A stretch of 64,000 nt of DNA. Source: Planctomycetales bacterium. Its GTDB lineage: Bacteria; Planctomycetota; Phycisphaerae; SM23-33. Made by a program: the position numbers and the translations under genes. Positions 17,401-26,295 of this stretch are shown here, piece after piece; the stretch's first letter is position 1; each line of letters starts with the position of its first letter. Location of the stretch: contig JAUWNJ010000007.1 of the NCBI GenBank assembly GCA_030612725.1, positions 1 through 64,000 of the forward strand. Reading direction: 5' to 3'. A model generated the notes under the pieces. That model was not told the DNA's origin and did not search any database. It was given only the letters and a program-made list of their open reading frames with translations.

Positions 17401-19089
17401 ATGACGTCGAAAATTTCTAAAATATCGTTGCTGCTGCTGATGGCGGCGGGGTTATCCCTGTCGTCGTGCGTTGCTGATGCGCCGCCGAGGGTTGAACTTG
17501 CGCCCGAAACCGTAGTACCGGAAAAAATGGGGCTGGTGTTCTGGGTTGATGGGGTGGACATCGAGGCCTTCGGCTCGCTTCAGAAGGCGGGCAAACTTCC
17601 AAATATCACAAAATATCTCATCAATCGCGGCGTAACCGTTCATGGGGCCGTCGCCTCGCTGCCGACAATTACATACGCCAACGACACGTCGTTCGCTACG
17701 GGCCTGCTGCCGGGCCACCACGGAATCGTCGGAAACAAGTGGTTCGACCGCCACAGCCTCATCTTCCAGAACTACAACTTCATAAAGACCTACCAGCAGG
17801 TCGATTCGGATTTTCGCGCGACGACGATTTACGAGGCCCTCGCCGACGAGTTCACCGCCACGATACTCGCTCCCGTCCGCAGGGGCGCTACGCGCAATAT
17901 CGACAACTGGATGACGGCCGGCGTTTCCTGGCACTTCGGTATGCAAAAAAACGTCAACCACCTGACCACCGCAAGGTTTGAATTGATAGCCGACGTAGCC
18001 AACCGCACAGGACGCTGGCCAAAGTACATCTTCGCCTACTTCGTTACGCCCGACACCGCAGGCCATGCCTACGGCACGAAGGCCCCGCCATACACCGAGA
18101 TGATCCTCGACATCGACCGACAGATAGGGCACATCTGCCAATCGCTGGAAAAAGCCGGCATACTCGAAAAAACCTACATCACGCTGATTTCCGACCACGG
18201 CTTCGTCGATACGCCGAAGCATTTTGATGTAGCAAAGTATTTTTCCAGGAAACTCAAAATTCCGACAATCAGCAAGCGATATGGTCGGGATGAATTATTC
18301 GAGAAGCGCGTCGCCCACTTTGCCAAGGCCCGCGCAGTCGTCGTAACCGGCGGGATGCGACGATGCTGCATCCACATCCGCACCGGCGAACACTGGTGGC
18401 AAAGGCCGACGGAAGAAGAAATTGGCAATTTTTTTTACGCCCCATTCTGTATCGACGGTCCGTTGAACGATCTACCGAGCCTTCTGGTCCGGCAACCGGC
18501 GACAGACTTGATGATGGTCCGTCTTGGCGATAACAGCGTTCGCGTGCAGAACAAAACCGGCGTCGGCGTGATTGACCGTATTATCCGTGATGGGAAAAAA
18601 TTGTATCGTTATCGTGTAACGAAGGGAACCGACCCGCTGGGTTATGCGCCCAGTCCCAAAGCGTCAGCCTTGATGGACGGCGAATATCACGACGCCGACG
18701 CCTGGCTGGCTGCGACATTGGACACGCCCAAGCCGGACTGCGTTGTGCAATTAATCGAGTTGAACGATTCGCCTCGCAGCGGCGATATTGTCCTTTTCGC
18801 TGCCGACGGGTGGGCCTTCGGCGGCGCGGAAAAAGGCGGCCACGGCGGGCTGCTGAATCATGAGATTATCGTACCGTGGATATGGGCCGGTCCGGGCTTG
18901 CCGGCGAAAAGTTCAATAACCGCAGCGCGAACAGTGGACTTAATGCCCACGATGTTGCATCTTATTGGTCGGCCCGAGGCAATACCCGCCGGACTGGACG
19001 GGAAAAGCCTCGCTGAAAGATTGAAAAGAAGCGGTCAGCAATCAGCATTCAGCGATCAGCAAAAGAAAAAACTGAATGCTGAACGCTGA
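17401..19089 (+). CDS. Lipoprotein of the alkaline-phosphatase/nucleotide-pyrophosphatase superfamily
   Basis: 562 residues. A lipoprotein signal ends in LSSC (SLLLLMAAGLSLSSC). The superfamily metal and nucleophile motifs are in order: VFWVDGVD, TITYANDTSFATGLLPGHHG with the likely nucleophile threonine, VTPDTAGHAYG, LISDHGF and GGHGGLLNHE. Known family members hydrolyse phosphodiesters or phosphomonoesters outside the cytoplasm. The last roughly 15 residues (SAFSDQQKKKLNAER) are encoded by a palindromic AGC-unit repeat, and the stop codon lies in that repeat, so the natural C-terminus was probably replaced. It is followed closely by the GH113-like gene. Confidence 0.85.
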   Translation: MTSKISKISLLLLMAAGLSLSSCVADAPPRVELAPETVVPEKMGLVFWVDGVDIEAFGSLQKAGKLPNITKYLINRGVTVHGAVASLPTITYANDTSFATGLLPGHHGIVGNKWFDRHSLIFQNYNFIKTYQQVDSDFRATTIYEALADEFTATILAPVRRGATRNIDNWMTAGVSWHFGMQKNVNHLTTARFELIADVANRTGRWPKYIFAYFVTPDTAGHAYGTKAPPYTEMILDIDRQIGHICQSLEKAGILEKTYITLISDHGFVDTPKHFDVAKYFSRKLKIPTISKRYGRDELFEKRVAHFAKARAVVVTGGMRRCCIHIRTGEHWWQRPTEEEIGNFFYAPFCIDGPLNDLPSLLVRQPATDLMMVRLGDNSVRVQNKTGVGVIDRIIRDGKKLYRYRVTKGTDPLGYAPSPKASALMDGEYHDADAWLAATLDTPKPDCVVQLIELNDSPRSGDIVLFAADGWAFGGAEKGGHGGLLNHEIIVPWIWAGPGLPAKSSITAARTVDLMPTMLHLIGRPEAIPAGLDGKSLAERLKRSGQQSAFSDQQKKKLNAER

Positions 19090-19105
19090 TTGCTGATTGC
19101 TAAAG
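19033..19105. repeat. AGCAATCAGC-family palindromic element (copy 1)
   Basis: Left arm of AGC-units (GGTCAGCAATCAGCATTCAG...), an A-rich centre AGCAAAAGAAAAAAC, then a right arm of GCTGA units ending GATTGCTAAAGC. It spans the last codons and stop of the phosphodiesterase-like gene and ends two bases before the next start codon. Same family as 37004-37060 and 59054-59149. Confidence 0.85.
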
Positions 19106-19106
19106 C

Positions 19107-20291
19107 ATGGACGATTTTGACGACAATCCGATTCGCCGCAGCAATATCCGACGTGAGCGTTGGGCGATTTTGGGCGTGGTGGTGTTGCTGCTGGGCGCGG
19201 TGGCGGCGCCGCAGGCGTTCAGGAAGGGCAAATATCCGTCCCTTCCCGACGACGGCCCGCCGATAAAACCCTCGCGCGCAGGCGAACTTCGCGGGATGAC
19301 GCTCCAATTGCAGTCCTACTGGGAAGGTAACCCGTTCGAGAAGTACGTCGATGAAATCGCCGACACCGGAGCAAACACCATCTGTTTTGCACTGGCAGCC
19401 TTTCAGGAAAACGCATCCTCAAATTCACTGTTCATCGAATACCGCAAAGTCCCCTCGATAAAAAGATTGAAAGGCCTCATCAATCTCGCCCACAAGCGTG
19501 GGCTTCGCGTAGTGCTGATGCCGATAGTGCTTCTGGAAAAACCCCGTCCGCGTGAGTGGCGGGGAAGAATCAACCCGCCCGACCCGGACTACTGGTGGAA
19601 ACACTACGAAAACTACCTGCTCTTTTACGCACAGGTTGCAGCCGAGACAAAGACCGAAGTGTTTATGGTCGGTTCGGAGATGGTTGATCTGGAAGACCAG
19701 ACCCGCCGATGGCGACAACTTATCAAAGAGGTCAAAAAGGTCTATAAAGGTCAACTCAGTTATTCGGCCAACTGGGACCATTACGAAGACATCGAATGGT
19801 GGGACGACCTGGACCTGGTAGGGATGACCGTCTATTACGATCTCGTCGGCAACAAGAAACCCACGCTGGACGTGCTGACGGAGTCCTGGAAGCCGATAAA
19901 GAAGAAAATTCTCGCCTGGCAGCGGCGAGTGGGGAAGCCGATCCTGTTCACCGAGGTCGGCTGGCCCAGTCAGAAGGGATGCGCGAAGGAACCCTGGAAT
20001 TATTACGGTTCGAAGACGCCCGACCCGGTAACGCAGGATAATTGCTTCAAGGCGTTTTTTGAGACCTGGAAGGGCGAAAAGTCCATCGCCGGCGTGCTGA
20101 TATGGGAGTGGCGCAATCACCGCGAACAGGTCGGCGGGATGAAAGATACCTCTTATGTCCCGACGGGGAAACCGGCAATGAAGACAATTCGCAAATACTT
20201 CGGTTCGCCCGGCGCGTTGCCGCGCACCATGCCTGCCACAACGTCTGCCCCCGCTACCGCACCTGCTACCACTACTAAACCGGCAAGATAA
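19107..20291 (+). CDS. GH113-like glycoside hydrolase, membrane-anchored
   Basis: 394 residues. An N-terminal membrane segment (WAILGVVVLLLGAVAAPQAF) precedes a TIM barrel. Two glutamate-bearing strands fit the GH113/GH5-clan active site: FMVGSEMVDLE (acid/base) and ILFTEVGWPS (nucleophile). GH113 enzymes hydrolyse beta-mannan; related families act on other beta-glycans, so the substrate is uncertain. The C-terminal tail (PATTSAPATAPATTTKPAR) is a Thr/Ala/Pro linker-type ending. No clear ribosome-binding site precedes the ATG; a palindromic repeat ends two bases upstream and may have replaced it. Confidence 0.72.
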   Translation: MDDFDDNPIRRSNIRRERWAILGVVVLLLGAVAAPQAFRKGKYPSLPDDGPPIKPSRAGELRGMTLQLQSYWEGNPFEKYVDEIADTGANTICFALAAFQENASSNSLFIEYRKVPSIKRLKGLINLAHKRGLRVVLMPIVLLEKPRPREWRGRINPPDPDYWWKHYENYLLFYAQVAAETKTEVFMVGSEMVDLEDQTRRWRQLIKEVKKVYKGQLSYSANWDHYEDIEWWDDLDLVGMTVYYDLVGNKKPTLDVLTESWKPIKKKILAWQRRVGKPILFTEVGWPSQKGCAKEPWNYYGSKTPDPVTQDNCFKAFFETWKGEKSIAGVLIWEWRNHREQVGGMKDTSYVPTGKPAMKTIRKYFGSPGALPRTMPATTSAPATAPATTTKPAR

Positions 20292-20402
20292 ATACCCGCA
20301 GAGACGGGAAAATTTACCCAATCCGTAAAATCGTTACTTAACCCCGCCGATTTTCCCTCCGATACTCCCAATATCAGAGTTATTTTGGGAAAGGACAACC
20401 GA

Positions 20403-20705
20403 ATGGTAACATTGCACACGGATGGGCACGTCGAGTTTCGCTTTTACAGGCCTGATGTCGCCGAGGTGTTTCTTAGCGGCGATTTCAACGGTTGGCGTAA
20501 CGATCAACTCAATATGATCCGCCAGGACGACGGTTACTGGATACTTCGTCTCCCGCTCTCAGAAGGCGATTACCGCTTCCGATACGTCGCCGACGGGCAA
20601 TGGTACACGGATTTTTCCGCTTTCGGCGTCGAGCCGGGACGATTCGGACTTAATAGCGTTGTTCGCGTCCCACCAACAGCGACACCGACAGCCATCGCGG
20701 CGTAA
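20403..20705 (+). CDS. Stand-alone glycogen-binding (CBM48/AMPK-beta-like) domain protein
   Basis: 100 residues from the ATG at 20403, eight bases after AAGGA; an upstream TTG at 20385 is less likely. The whole protein is one early-set beta-sandwich: FRFYRPDVAEVFLSGDFNGW, then WILRLPLSEGDYRFRYVADG and WYTDFSAFGVEPGRFG. This is the pattern of isoamylase N-terminal and AMPK glycogen-binding domains. It has no catalytic domain, so it may target partners to glycogen or act as a regulatory subunit. No partner is visible beside it. Confidence 0.8.
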   Translation: MVTLHTDGHVEFRFYRPDVAEVFLSGDFNGWRNDQLNMIRQDDGYWILRLPLSEGDYRFRYVADGQWYTDFSAFGVEPGRFGLNSVVRVPPTATPTAIAA

Positions 20706-20820
20706 CACAACGGGTGATGCGCTTCCATTTTAAGTAGGGAAGTTGTACACTACGGTACAGTCACAGGCTGGGGCTGGTTTATGCGCCGACTGCTCATTAG
20801 AAACAGAACAGGAAATATCG

Positions 20821-21120
20821 ATGCCGGTTCGTATAACAATTGACAAGGAAAAAATCACCTCGTTTTGCAGGAAGAACCACATTCGCCGCCTTGCTCTGTT
20901 TGGTTCTGTTATACGCGATGATTTTGGCCCGAACAGTGACGTGGATGTGCTGGTGGAGTTTGAACCGGGACGCGTTCCTGGCTTGGCGTTTTTCAGGATG
21001 CAGAATGAAATGTCCGAAATTATAGGCCGGAAGGTTGACCTGAACACCTTGCAGGATTTGAGCAAATATTTTCGCGAGGAAGTGCTGGCTGAAGCGGAGG
21101 TTCAGTATGACGCGGCGTGA
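20821..21120 (+). CDS. mntA: MntA antitoxin (MNT-domain nucleotidyltransferase)
   Basis: 99 residues from the ATG at 20821, eight bases after AGGA. It carries the minimal nucleotidyltransferase motif GSVIRDDFGPNSDVDVLVEF, i.e. GS-x10-DxD, and a later acidic region (RKVDLNTLQDLSKYF). It overlaps hepT by 14 bases. Known of the family: MntA antitoxins inactivate the HEPN toxin HepT, by adding AMP groups to a tyrosine next to its active site. The sequence shows the catalytic motif is intact. Confidence 0.88.
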   Translation: MPVRITIDKEKITSFCRKNHIRRLALFGSVIRDDFGPNSDVDVLVEFEPGRVPGLAFFRMQNEMSEIIGRKVDLNTLQDLSKYFREEVLAEAEVQYDAA

Positions 21121-21454
21121 TACAACAGTGCGTTTGCGGCACATGCTTGATTATGCGCGCGAAGCCCATGAAACGGTCTGCGGGAAAAAGCGTGAAGACT
21201 TGGATGATGACAGGCAACTTAATCTTTCGTTGGTGCGATTACTGGAGATTGTCGGCGAGGCTGCGGCAAGAGTCCCGACGGACAAGCGGGAGAAGTATTC
21301 GGGAATTCCCTGGCCTGAAATCATCGGGTTGCGGAATCGCCTGATTCATGGATACGATCAGGTGAATTTTGATCTTCTCTGGGAGATTGTGGAAAACGAC
21401 CTCCCCCCGCTGATTACCGAACTGGAAAAGATACTACCTGGGAGTGATTCGTAA
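21107..21454 (+). CDS. hepT: HepT-like HEPN ribonuclease toxin
   Basis: 115 residues, all helical, with the HEPN active-site motif R-x4-H-x-Y (RNRLIHGY) intact, including the tyrosine that MntA modifies in studied systems. HepT is an RNase toxin (formerly DUF86). It starts inside the mntA gene (14-base overlap), so the pair is translation-coupled. Together they form a type VII toxin-antitoxin pair, possibly with an anti-phage or stress role. Confidence 0.88.
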   Translation: MTRRDTTVRLRHMLDYAREAHETVCGKKREDLDDDRQLNLSLVRLLEIVGEAAARVPTDKREKYSGIPWPEIIGLRNRLIHGYDQVNFDLLWEIVENDLPPLITELEKILPGSDS

Positions 21455-21492
21455 TCTCGATTGCAGTGTAGGGGTGGATAGTCCGGCAGGTA

Positions 21493-22461
21493 ATGTATAG
21501 ACTACCCGGCACTATGTCGCAGAAGAAACCGATTGTCGTAGTGTCTGAACCTCTGGACGATGCCGCACTGGAATACCTCGCCGCTCACGCCGAGGTCCGT
21601 CGGGCCGATCCTGATAATATCAACGAGCACATCGCCCAGGCTGACGGCTTGGTCGTGCGAACGTACACACAGGTGAATCGGGATTTGCTGGGCAGAGCGC
21701 CGAATCTGAAAGTCGTGGGGCGCGCCGGCGTGGCGCTGGAAAATATCGACGTATCCGCCTGCCGGCAACGCGGCGTCGAAGTCGTCAACACACCCGAAGC
21801 CAACACGCTGGCTGTCGTGGATTACACGATTCGCATGATCATCGAGATGAACCGCCGATTCTGGGAAATGACCGGACCGGTAACACCGGAAGAATTTCTC
21901 GCCACACGCAAAAATAAATTCGGGCGTTTCATCTCATCCCTGACGCTCGGGATAATCGGAGCAGGTCGCATCGGTTCGCGCGTAGGTCGGGCGGCTGTCG
22001 GTCTTGGTATGAGAGTCCTGTATAACGACATCAGGGACATCGCCCTGGACTACCGGGCCGAAGCCGTCGATAAACCGACGCTCTACGCCCGCAGCGACAT
22101 CGTAACTGTGCACGTACCCCTGACCGCGCGGACGAGAAATTTTATTGACGCCGAAGCATTAAGGCAGTTCAAGAGCGGTTCGCAGTTGATAAACGCCGCT
22201 CGCGGCGCTTGCGTGGTGGCGTCTGACCTGGCGGACGCTCTACGGGCAGGCCACCTTTCCGGAGCAGTCATTGATTGCCATGAACCCGAACCGACACCGG
22301 CGAATTATCCCCTTTTCGGACTGGAAAATGTAATTCTTACGCCCCATATAGCCGCCCGCGTTCCGGCGGCACTGGCGGCAATGTGCGGGGTGGTTCATGA
22401 CGTTGTGGCTGTACTGGAAGGGCGAGAACCGAGATTCCCAGCCGAGGATGCGGAAGACTGA
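21493..22461 (+). CDS. D-2-hydroxyacid dehydrogenase
   Basis: 322 residues, or 315 from the ATG at 21514; GCAGG five bases before 21493 favours the longer form. The catalytic-domain halves surround a Rossmann fold with GIIGAGRIGSRVG. Conserved active-site elements are NAARGACV (Arg), the acidic DCHEPEP region and LTPHIAAR (His). The family reduces 2-keto acids or oxidises 2-hydroxy acids with NAD(P); 3-phosphoglycerate dehydrogenase-like enzymes have an extra ACT domain, which is missing here. The substrate is not visible. Confidence 0.85.
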   Translation: MYRLPGTMSQKKPIVVVSEPLDDAALEYLAAHAEVRRADPDNINEHIAQADGLVVRTYTQVNRDLLGRAPNLKVVGRAGVALENIDVSACRQRGVEVVNTPEANTLAVVDYTIRMIIEMNRRFWEMTGPVTPEEFLATRKNKFGRFISSLTLGIIGAGRIGSRVGRAAVGLGMRVLYNDIRDIALDYRAEAVDKPTLYARSDIVTVHVPLTARTRNFIDAEALRQFKSGSQLINAARGACVVASDLADALRAGHLSGAVIDCHEPEPTPANYPLFGLENVILTPHIAARVPAALAAMCGVVHDVVAVLEGREPRFPAEDAED

Positions 22462-22506
22462 CCCGGCGGGCGAGGATTTTTACCTCAATTACACGAGCAC
22501 AATTTA

Positions 22507-22534
22507 TTGACACCCGGCGGCGTGAATCTATAAT
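22507..22534 (+). promoter_or_regulatory. Consensus sigma-70 promoter for the HEAT-repeat gene
   Basis: TTGACA at 22507-22512, a 16-base spacer and TATAAT at 22529-22534, both perfect consensus, about 60 bases upstream of the ATG at 22593. Confidence 0.75.
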
Positions 22535-22592
22535 CATGCTCTGAAAAGCACACGACAATCCGGAGTGTCCTATACCTTCACCGGGAGAAATC

Positions 22593-24824
22593 ATGCGAAA
22601 GTTCAATGCGACTGTTGGAATAGCGATTGTTTTGGTGTTGGCGTTAACGGCGGGTTCGGTATATGCCCAACGGGCTGATGCCCCCGCCGCTGACGCGAGC
22701 AAAGGGAAATTACCGGCCCTGTGGGACAACTTCCTCCACTACATCCTTATGGCCCGCCCCGAGATTGCCAAGAGTTACGGACAGGCAATTATCGACGCCA
22801 AACCCAATCCACGGGATTTGTATAATCTGTCCGTAAAGGACGAGAAGGGTAGAGACGCCAGCAGCCTGATCCTCGCACGCGGACAATCCCTAAAAGACCT
22901 CAAACCTGTCATTAGTAAGGTTATGGCCATCATCGACGCCGGCGCTCTGGCTGTACGCACAGACCCTTCCGAAATAGCACGGTGGATTAAGATGCTCGGC
23001 GGTAACCCACGACAATTTCTCGAAGCGACCAGTCGCCTCGTCGATGCCGGCGAATACGCCATTCCGCAAATGATCGAGAAACTCTCCAACGTCAAAACCC
23101 CCGCCCTGCTGCGGGAACGAATTGTTGCCGTCCTGCCCAGGCTCGGAGGTTCCAAACAAGGCGTAGCCGGGCGCGTCTCCGTGGTTCGCGCGCTTTCCGA
23201 AGCCCTGATGATCGAAAATGCGTTCGTCAAAGAGACAATTTGTCGGACGCTCGGAAGAATCGGTTATCCCCAGGCGGCGCCGTACCTGAAGGAACTTATC
23301 GAACAGAAGTCCCTGATGGACCGTACGCGGAATGCCGCACGCGGCGCGCTTTCGTCATGTGCCGGAAAGGTCGCATTAAACAAACCGTCGGCGGAACTGT
23401 TCTACGACCTGTCGTCGAAATACTACAACCGCGACGAATCCTGCAACCCCGACTCACGCTACGACACAGCCAACGTCTGGTACTGGCGTAAAGGGTTTGG
23501 ACTGACTTACAAGGTGGTTCCCGTCTCCATTTTCAACGAGGTTTATGCAATGCGAACCGCCCGCAAAGCCCTTGAGCACGACGCCGATTTTGACCCGGCT
23601 GTGGTAATCTGGATCGCCGCCAATCTTCGAAAAGAGGCCAATCTCAAAGGCGCCAAAGACCCGACACATTCAGCCGATCAGCCCGGTGCGGATTTCACCG
23701 CCCTCGCCGCCGGCGCCGGATACCTCCAGCGAGTCCTGGCAGTGGCGATGAAGGACGGCGATATCGCCGTCGCACTGGCGGCGATAAAAGCGCTCGGTCG
23801 AACTACCGGCGCAAAGAATCTCGTCGCTACGGTCGCCGGCGGCGCCCAGCCCCTGGTTTCGGCGCTGACCTACCCGTCGCGACGGGTGCGATACCATGCC
23901 GCCGAAGCCCTTGCCATGTCGCGTCCGCAGAAGCGGTTCCCGGGATGGCATCTGGTCGTTCCGGTCCTGACCGAAGCCCTGCGTGCGACAGGCACGCCAA
24001 CGGCAGTTCTCGCCCACCCGGATCTGGCGGAAAGGAACAAGGTCAAAGACCTTCTTCGCGGAAGCGGGTGTAAAGTTATAGACGATGCGGTTTTCGGAAA
24101 GGCGCTCTATGCAGCAAGGGAAGCCGGTGGAGCGGACCTCGTTGTGCTGGCGGCGAAGATAACCGCGCCGGACGTCGCAAAGGCAATCGCAGCATTACGG
24201 GCAGAAGCCATCTTCGGAAGGACGCCCGTTATCGTCGTCGCCTCCAGGGGCGAAATCGCCGCAATGAAAAAACTCGCAGGAAGCGACCCGCTCGTCGTTA
24301 TCCTGTGCGATGACAGTCTCGACGAGGCGGGAATGGCCGGCGCAATGAAAACCGCATCGGCGAAAGCGTCGGGCGTCGCGGCTATGAATGAAGACGAAGC
24401 CGCCGAGTGGTCGATCCGCGCCGCTAAGTGCATGCGATTACTGGCGACGACGAACAATCCCGTCTGTGACCTCACCGGCGCTACCAAGAGCCTTATCGCC
24501 TCATTGTCCGACAAGCGCGACCCTGTGCGTATCGCATCGGCCCAGGCATTGGCCCAGTTCCGCGGCGCCGAGGCACAACGGGCGATCGCGTCTCTGGCTG
24601 TCGATGTCGAAGCGTCCGAGCAGGTGCGCGTCGCCGCTTACGAAGCATTGAGCGAATCGGTTCGTCAATTCGGAAACCAACTCACCGAAAAACGGGTCCA
24701 GTCCGTCATCGCCGACGTAATGGGCAAGGGGTCGCTGACGATTCGCAACGCTGCCGCTCAGGCAATGGGCACACTGGCTCTGCCATCGGATAAAGTCAAA
24801 AAAATCATCCGCACCGCAGGGTAA
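22593..24824 (+). CDS. Secreted HEAT-repeat protein with an embedded receiver-like domain
   Basis: 743 residues, start supported by GGGAG five bases upstream. A signal peptide (ATVGIAIVLVLALTAGSVYA) is followed by HEAT-like helical repeats (VKETICRTLGRIGYPQAAPY and others), with more repeats near the C-terminus. Between about residues 470 and 585 an alpha/beta segment resembles a CheY-type receiver: HPDLAERNKVKDLL, GADLVVLAAKI, RTPVIVVASRG and VVILCDD. The usual phosphoacceptor aspartate after the third strand is missing (LVVLAAK), so it is a pseudo-receiver. The signal peptide implies an extracytoplasmic scaffold. A consensus promoter drives it. The binding partner is unknown. Confidence 0.75.
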   Translation: MRKFNATVGIAIVLVLALTAGSVYAQRADAPAADASKGKLPALWDNFLHYILMARPEIAKSYGQAIIDAKPNPRDLYNLSVKDEKGRDASSLILARGQSLKDLKPVISKVMAIIDAGALAVRTDPSEIARWIKMLGGNPRQFLEATSRLVDAGEYAIPQMIEKLSNVKTPALLRERIVAVLPRLGGSKQGVAGRVSVVRALSEALMIENAFVKETICRTLGRIGYPQAAPYLKELIEQKSLMDRTRNAARGALSSCAGKVALNKPSAELFYDLSSKYYNRDESCNPDSRYDTANVWYWRKGFGLTYKVVPVSIFNEVYAMRTARKALEHDADFDPAVVIWIAANLRKEANLKGAKDPTHSADQPGADFTALAAGAGYLQRVLAVAMKDGDIAVALAAIKALGRTTGAKNLVATVAGGAQPLVSALTYPSRRVRYHAAEALAMSRPQKRFPGWHLVVPVLTEALRATGTPTAVLAHPDLAERNKVKDLLRGSGCKVIDDAVFGKALYAAREAGGADLVVLAAKITAPDVAKAIAALRAEAIFGRTPVIVVASRGEIAAMKKLAGSDPLVVILCDDSLDEAGMAGAMKTASAKASGVAAMNEDEAAEWSIRAAKCMRLLATTNNPVCDLTGATKSLIASLSDKRDPVRIASAQALAQFRGAEAQRAIASLAVDVEASEQVRVAAYEALSESVRQFGNQLTEKRVQSVIADVMGKGSLTIRNAAAQAMGTLALPSDKVKKIIRTAG

Positions 24825-24840
24825 TAAAAAATGTAAAGAA

Positions 24841-24877
24841 GTAGCCGGCCTGAGCCTCAGAGCCGAAGGCCGGCTAC
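24841..24877. terminator. Hairpin between convergent genes
   Basis: GTAGCCGGCCT at 24841-24851 pairs perfectly with AGGCCGGCTAC at 24867-24877, with a 15-base loop. It sits between the HEAT gene and the opposite-strand LarA-like gene and could serve as a bidirectional terminator or be a REP-like palindrome. The run of T that marks an intrinsic terminator is weak. Confidence 0.5.
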
Positions 24878-24990
24878 TACAGTCATCGATCATCTTCGAA
24901 GCGCTATCAGTAACCGGTCACCATTTCGAGCAGTTTTTGTCCAACTTTGCGCACTCAAGCATCGACGTGAAAACCCGAATTTGGTTCGCT

Positions 24991-26295
24991 CTATGAATTG
25001 CGGCGCAGCATCGTGTAAGGCCCGTCTGGAATAACGGCGATGCGGGCAGCGGGGTTGGCGGCGATGAATTCGTCGATAGCACACTGAGCGCGGGCGGTGG
25101 CGTCGCCGTCGCCGAGGATGGGCGTTATGCCGATTCGCTTCTGGGTTGCCGAGTCGATCCCGTCGCTGACGAACCAGAGTTTCTCCAGGCCGATACGCTT
25201 CAGCACACGGGTGCGCATCTGGAATTCCCACTGGTCCAGCCTGACGGTTTCGGCGGCGGCGATGTCGGCAAGGAACCGCCGCCAGTCGCCGCCATAGGAC
25301 AGGATCAACTCGCCGAAGGGCTTCGAGCCAAGCCCCTCCGAACAGGCAGAGGCGATCAGCAGCGTGGAGTCCGGACCCAGTGCCGGCATGGCCCCGCACA
25401 TACCCTTGACGGCCTGGTAAAAGGTCGTATCCAGGGCGTACCCGCCGCCGTTGGTAATGACCAGGTCGAAGGCGTCGTCGATGTCGGATGAGGTCCACTC
25501 GGATACGTCTTTGCACCCTGCCAGATGAGCGGCGTTCAGTTCGCCGCAGTAGATTCCGGCGATTCGCCTGTCGCGCGTGATGGCGACGTTGAAAAGGAAA
25601 TCCACACTGACCGTCCGGGCGACTTTCAGCGCGATTTCATGGCAGGGGTTTCCTTCGAGAACGCCGGTGTCTGCCCGCGAGTCGGCCAAGGCTTCGTAGC
25701 CGTGGAACCGCTCGATCGTCGCCAGGTCCACCAAAGCCGGACAAACGCCCTTTCGCCCGCCGGAAAAACCGGCCATGAAATGCGATTCGATGTACCCGGT
25801 AACAATCCGGAAATCCGCCTCGGCGAAGCGGCGATTGACGCTTACGGGCGGGTTATCACTCACCTTTACCAGCGTGCCGGCATCGTCGGCAGTGTGGTCG
25901 ATTACCTCGATGCGGGATTGAATTTCCCGACCGACGAGAATATCGCGTTCTTCCGGCGTGCTTGACCTGTGCATTCCCGTGCCGATGATGATGACGATCT
26001 GCGAATCGACCACGCCCGCGGCATTGAGCACATTCAGCATCGGCGGGAGAAATACCTTGTTCGGTACTGGGCGGGTGATATCGGAAATTGTTATCGCCAC
26101 GGTCCGAGGCCGATTTTTGCCGACCAGTTCCGCCAGCGGCGGTGAGCCGATAGGATTTCCCATCGCTCCGGCAACCGCCGCTGTCGGATCGGCAATGGCC
26201 GGAGCGTCCTTACCGACCAATACCACCGTCTCGTCCGGCACACGAAGGACCATACCGTCCTTGCCGTAGAGCAGTTTGATCGCTTTGGTCTTCAC
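24991..26295 (-). CDS. LarA-like nickel-pincer-cofactor racemase family protein
   Basis: About 434 residues from the GTG at 26295, which overlaps the stop of the upstream gene by one base (TAGTG). Family motifs: SDITRPVPNKVFLPP, GTGMHR, HTADDAG, YIESHFMAGFSGGRKGVCPA with the lysine that anchors the cofactor in LarA, and a C-terminal GPYTML. LarA racemises lactate using a nickel-pincer cofactor; relatives act on other 2-hydroxy acids, including malate and short aldonates. No larBCE cofactor genes are in the window. With the GHL10-like gene translationally coupled upstream, a role in sugar-acid catabolism is plausible inference. Confidence 0.85.
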   Translation of the reverse strand: MKTKAIKLLYGKDGMVLRVPDETVVLVGKDAPAIADPTAAVAGAMGNPIGSPPLAELVGKNRPRTVAITISDITRPVPNKVFLPPMLNVLNAAGVVDSQIVIIIGTGMHRSSTPEERDILVGREIQSRIEVIDHTADDAGTLVKVSDNPPVSVNRRFAEADFRIVTGYIESHFMAGFSGGRKGVCPALVDLATIERFHGYEALADSRADTGVLEGNPCHEIALKVARTVSVDFLFNVAITRDRRIAGIYCGELNAAHLAGCKDVSEWTSSDIDDAFDLVITNGGGYALDTTFYQAVKGMCGAMPALGPDSTLLIASACSEGLGSKPFGELILSYGGDWRRFLADIAAAETVRLDQWEFQMRTRVLKRIGLEKLWFVSDGIDSATQKRIGITPILGDGDATARAQCAIDEFIAANPAARIAVIPDGPYTMLRRNS

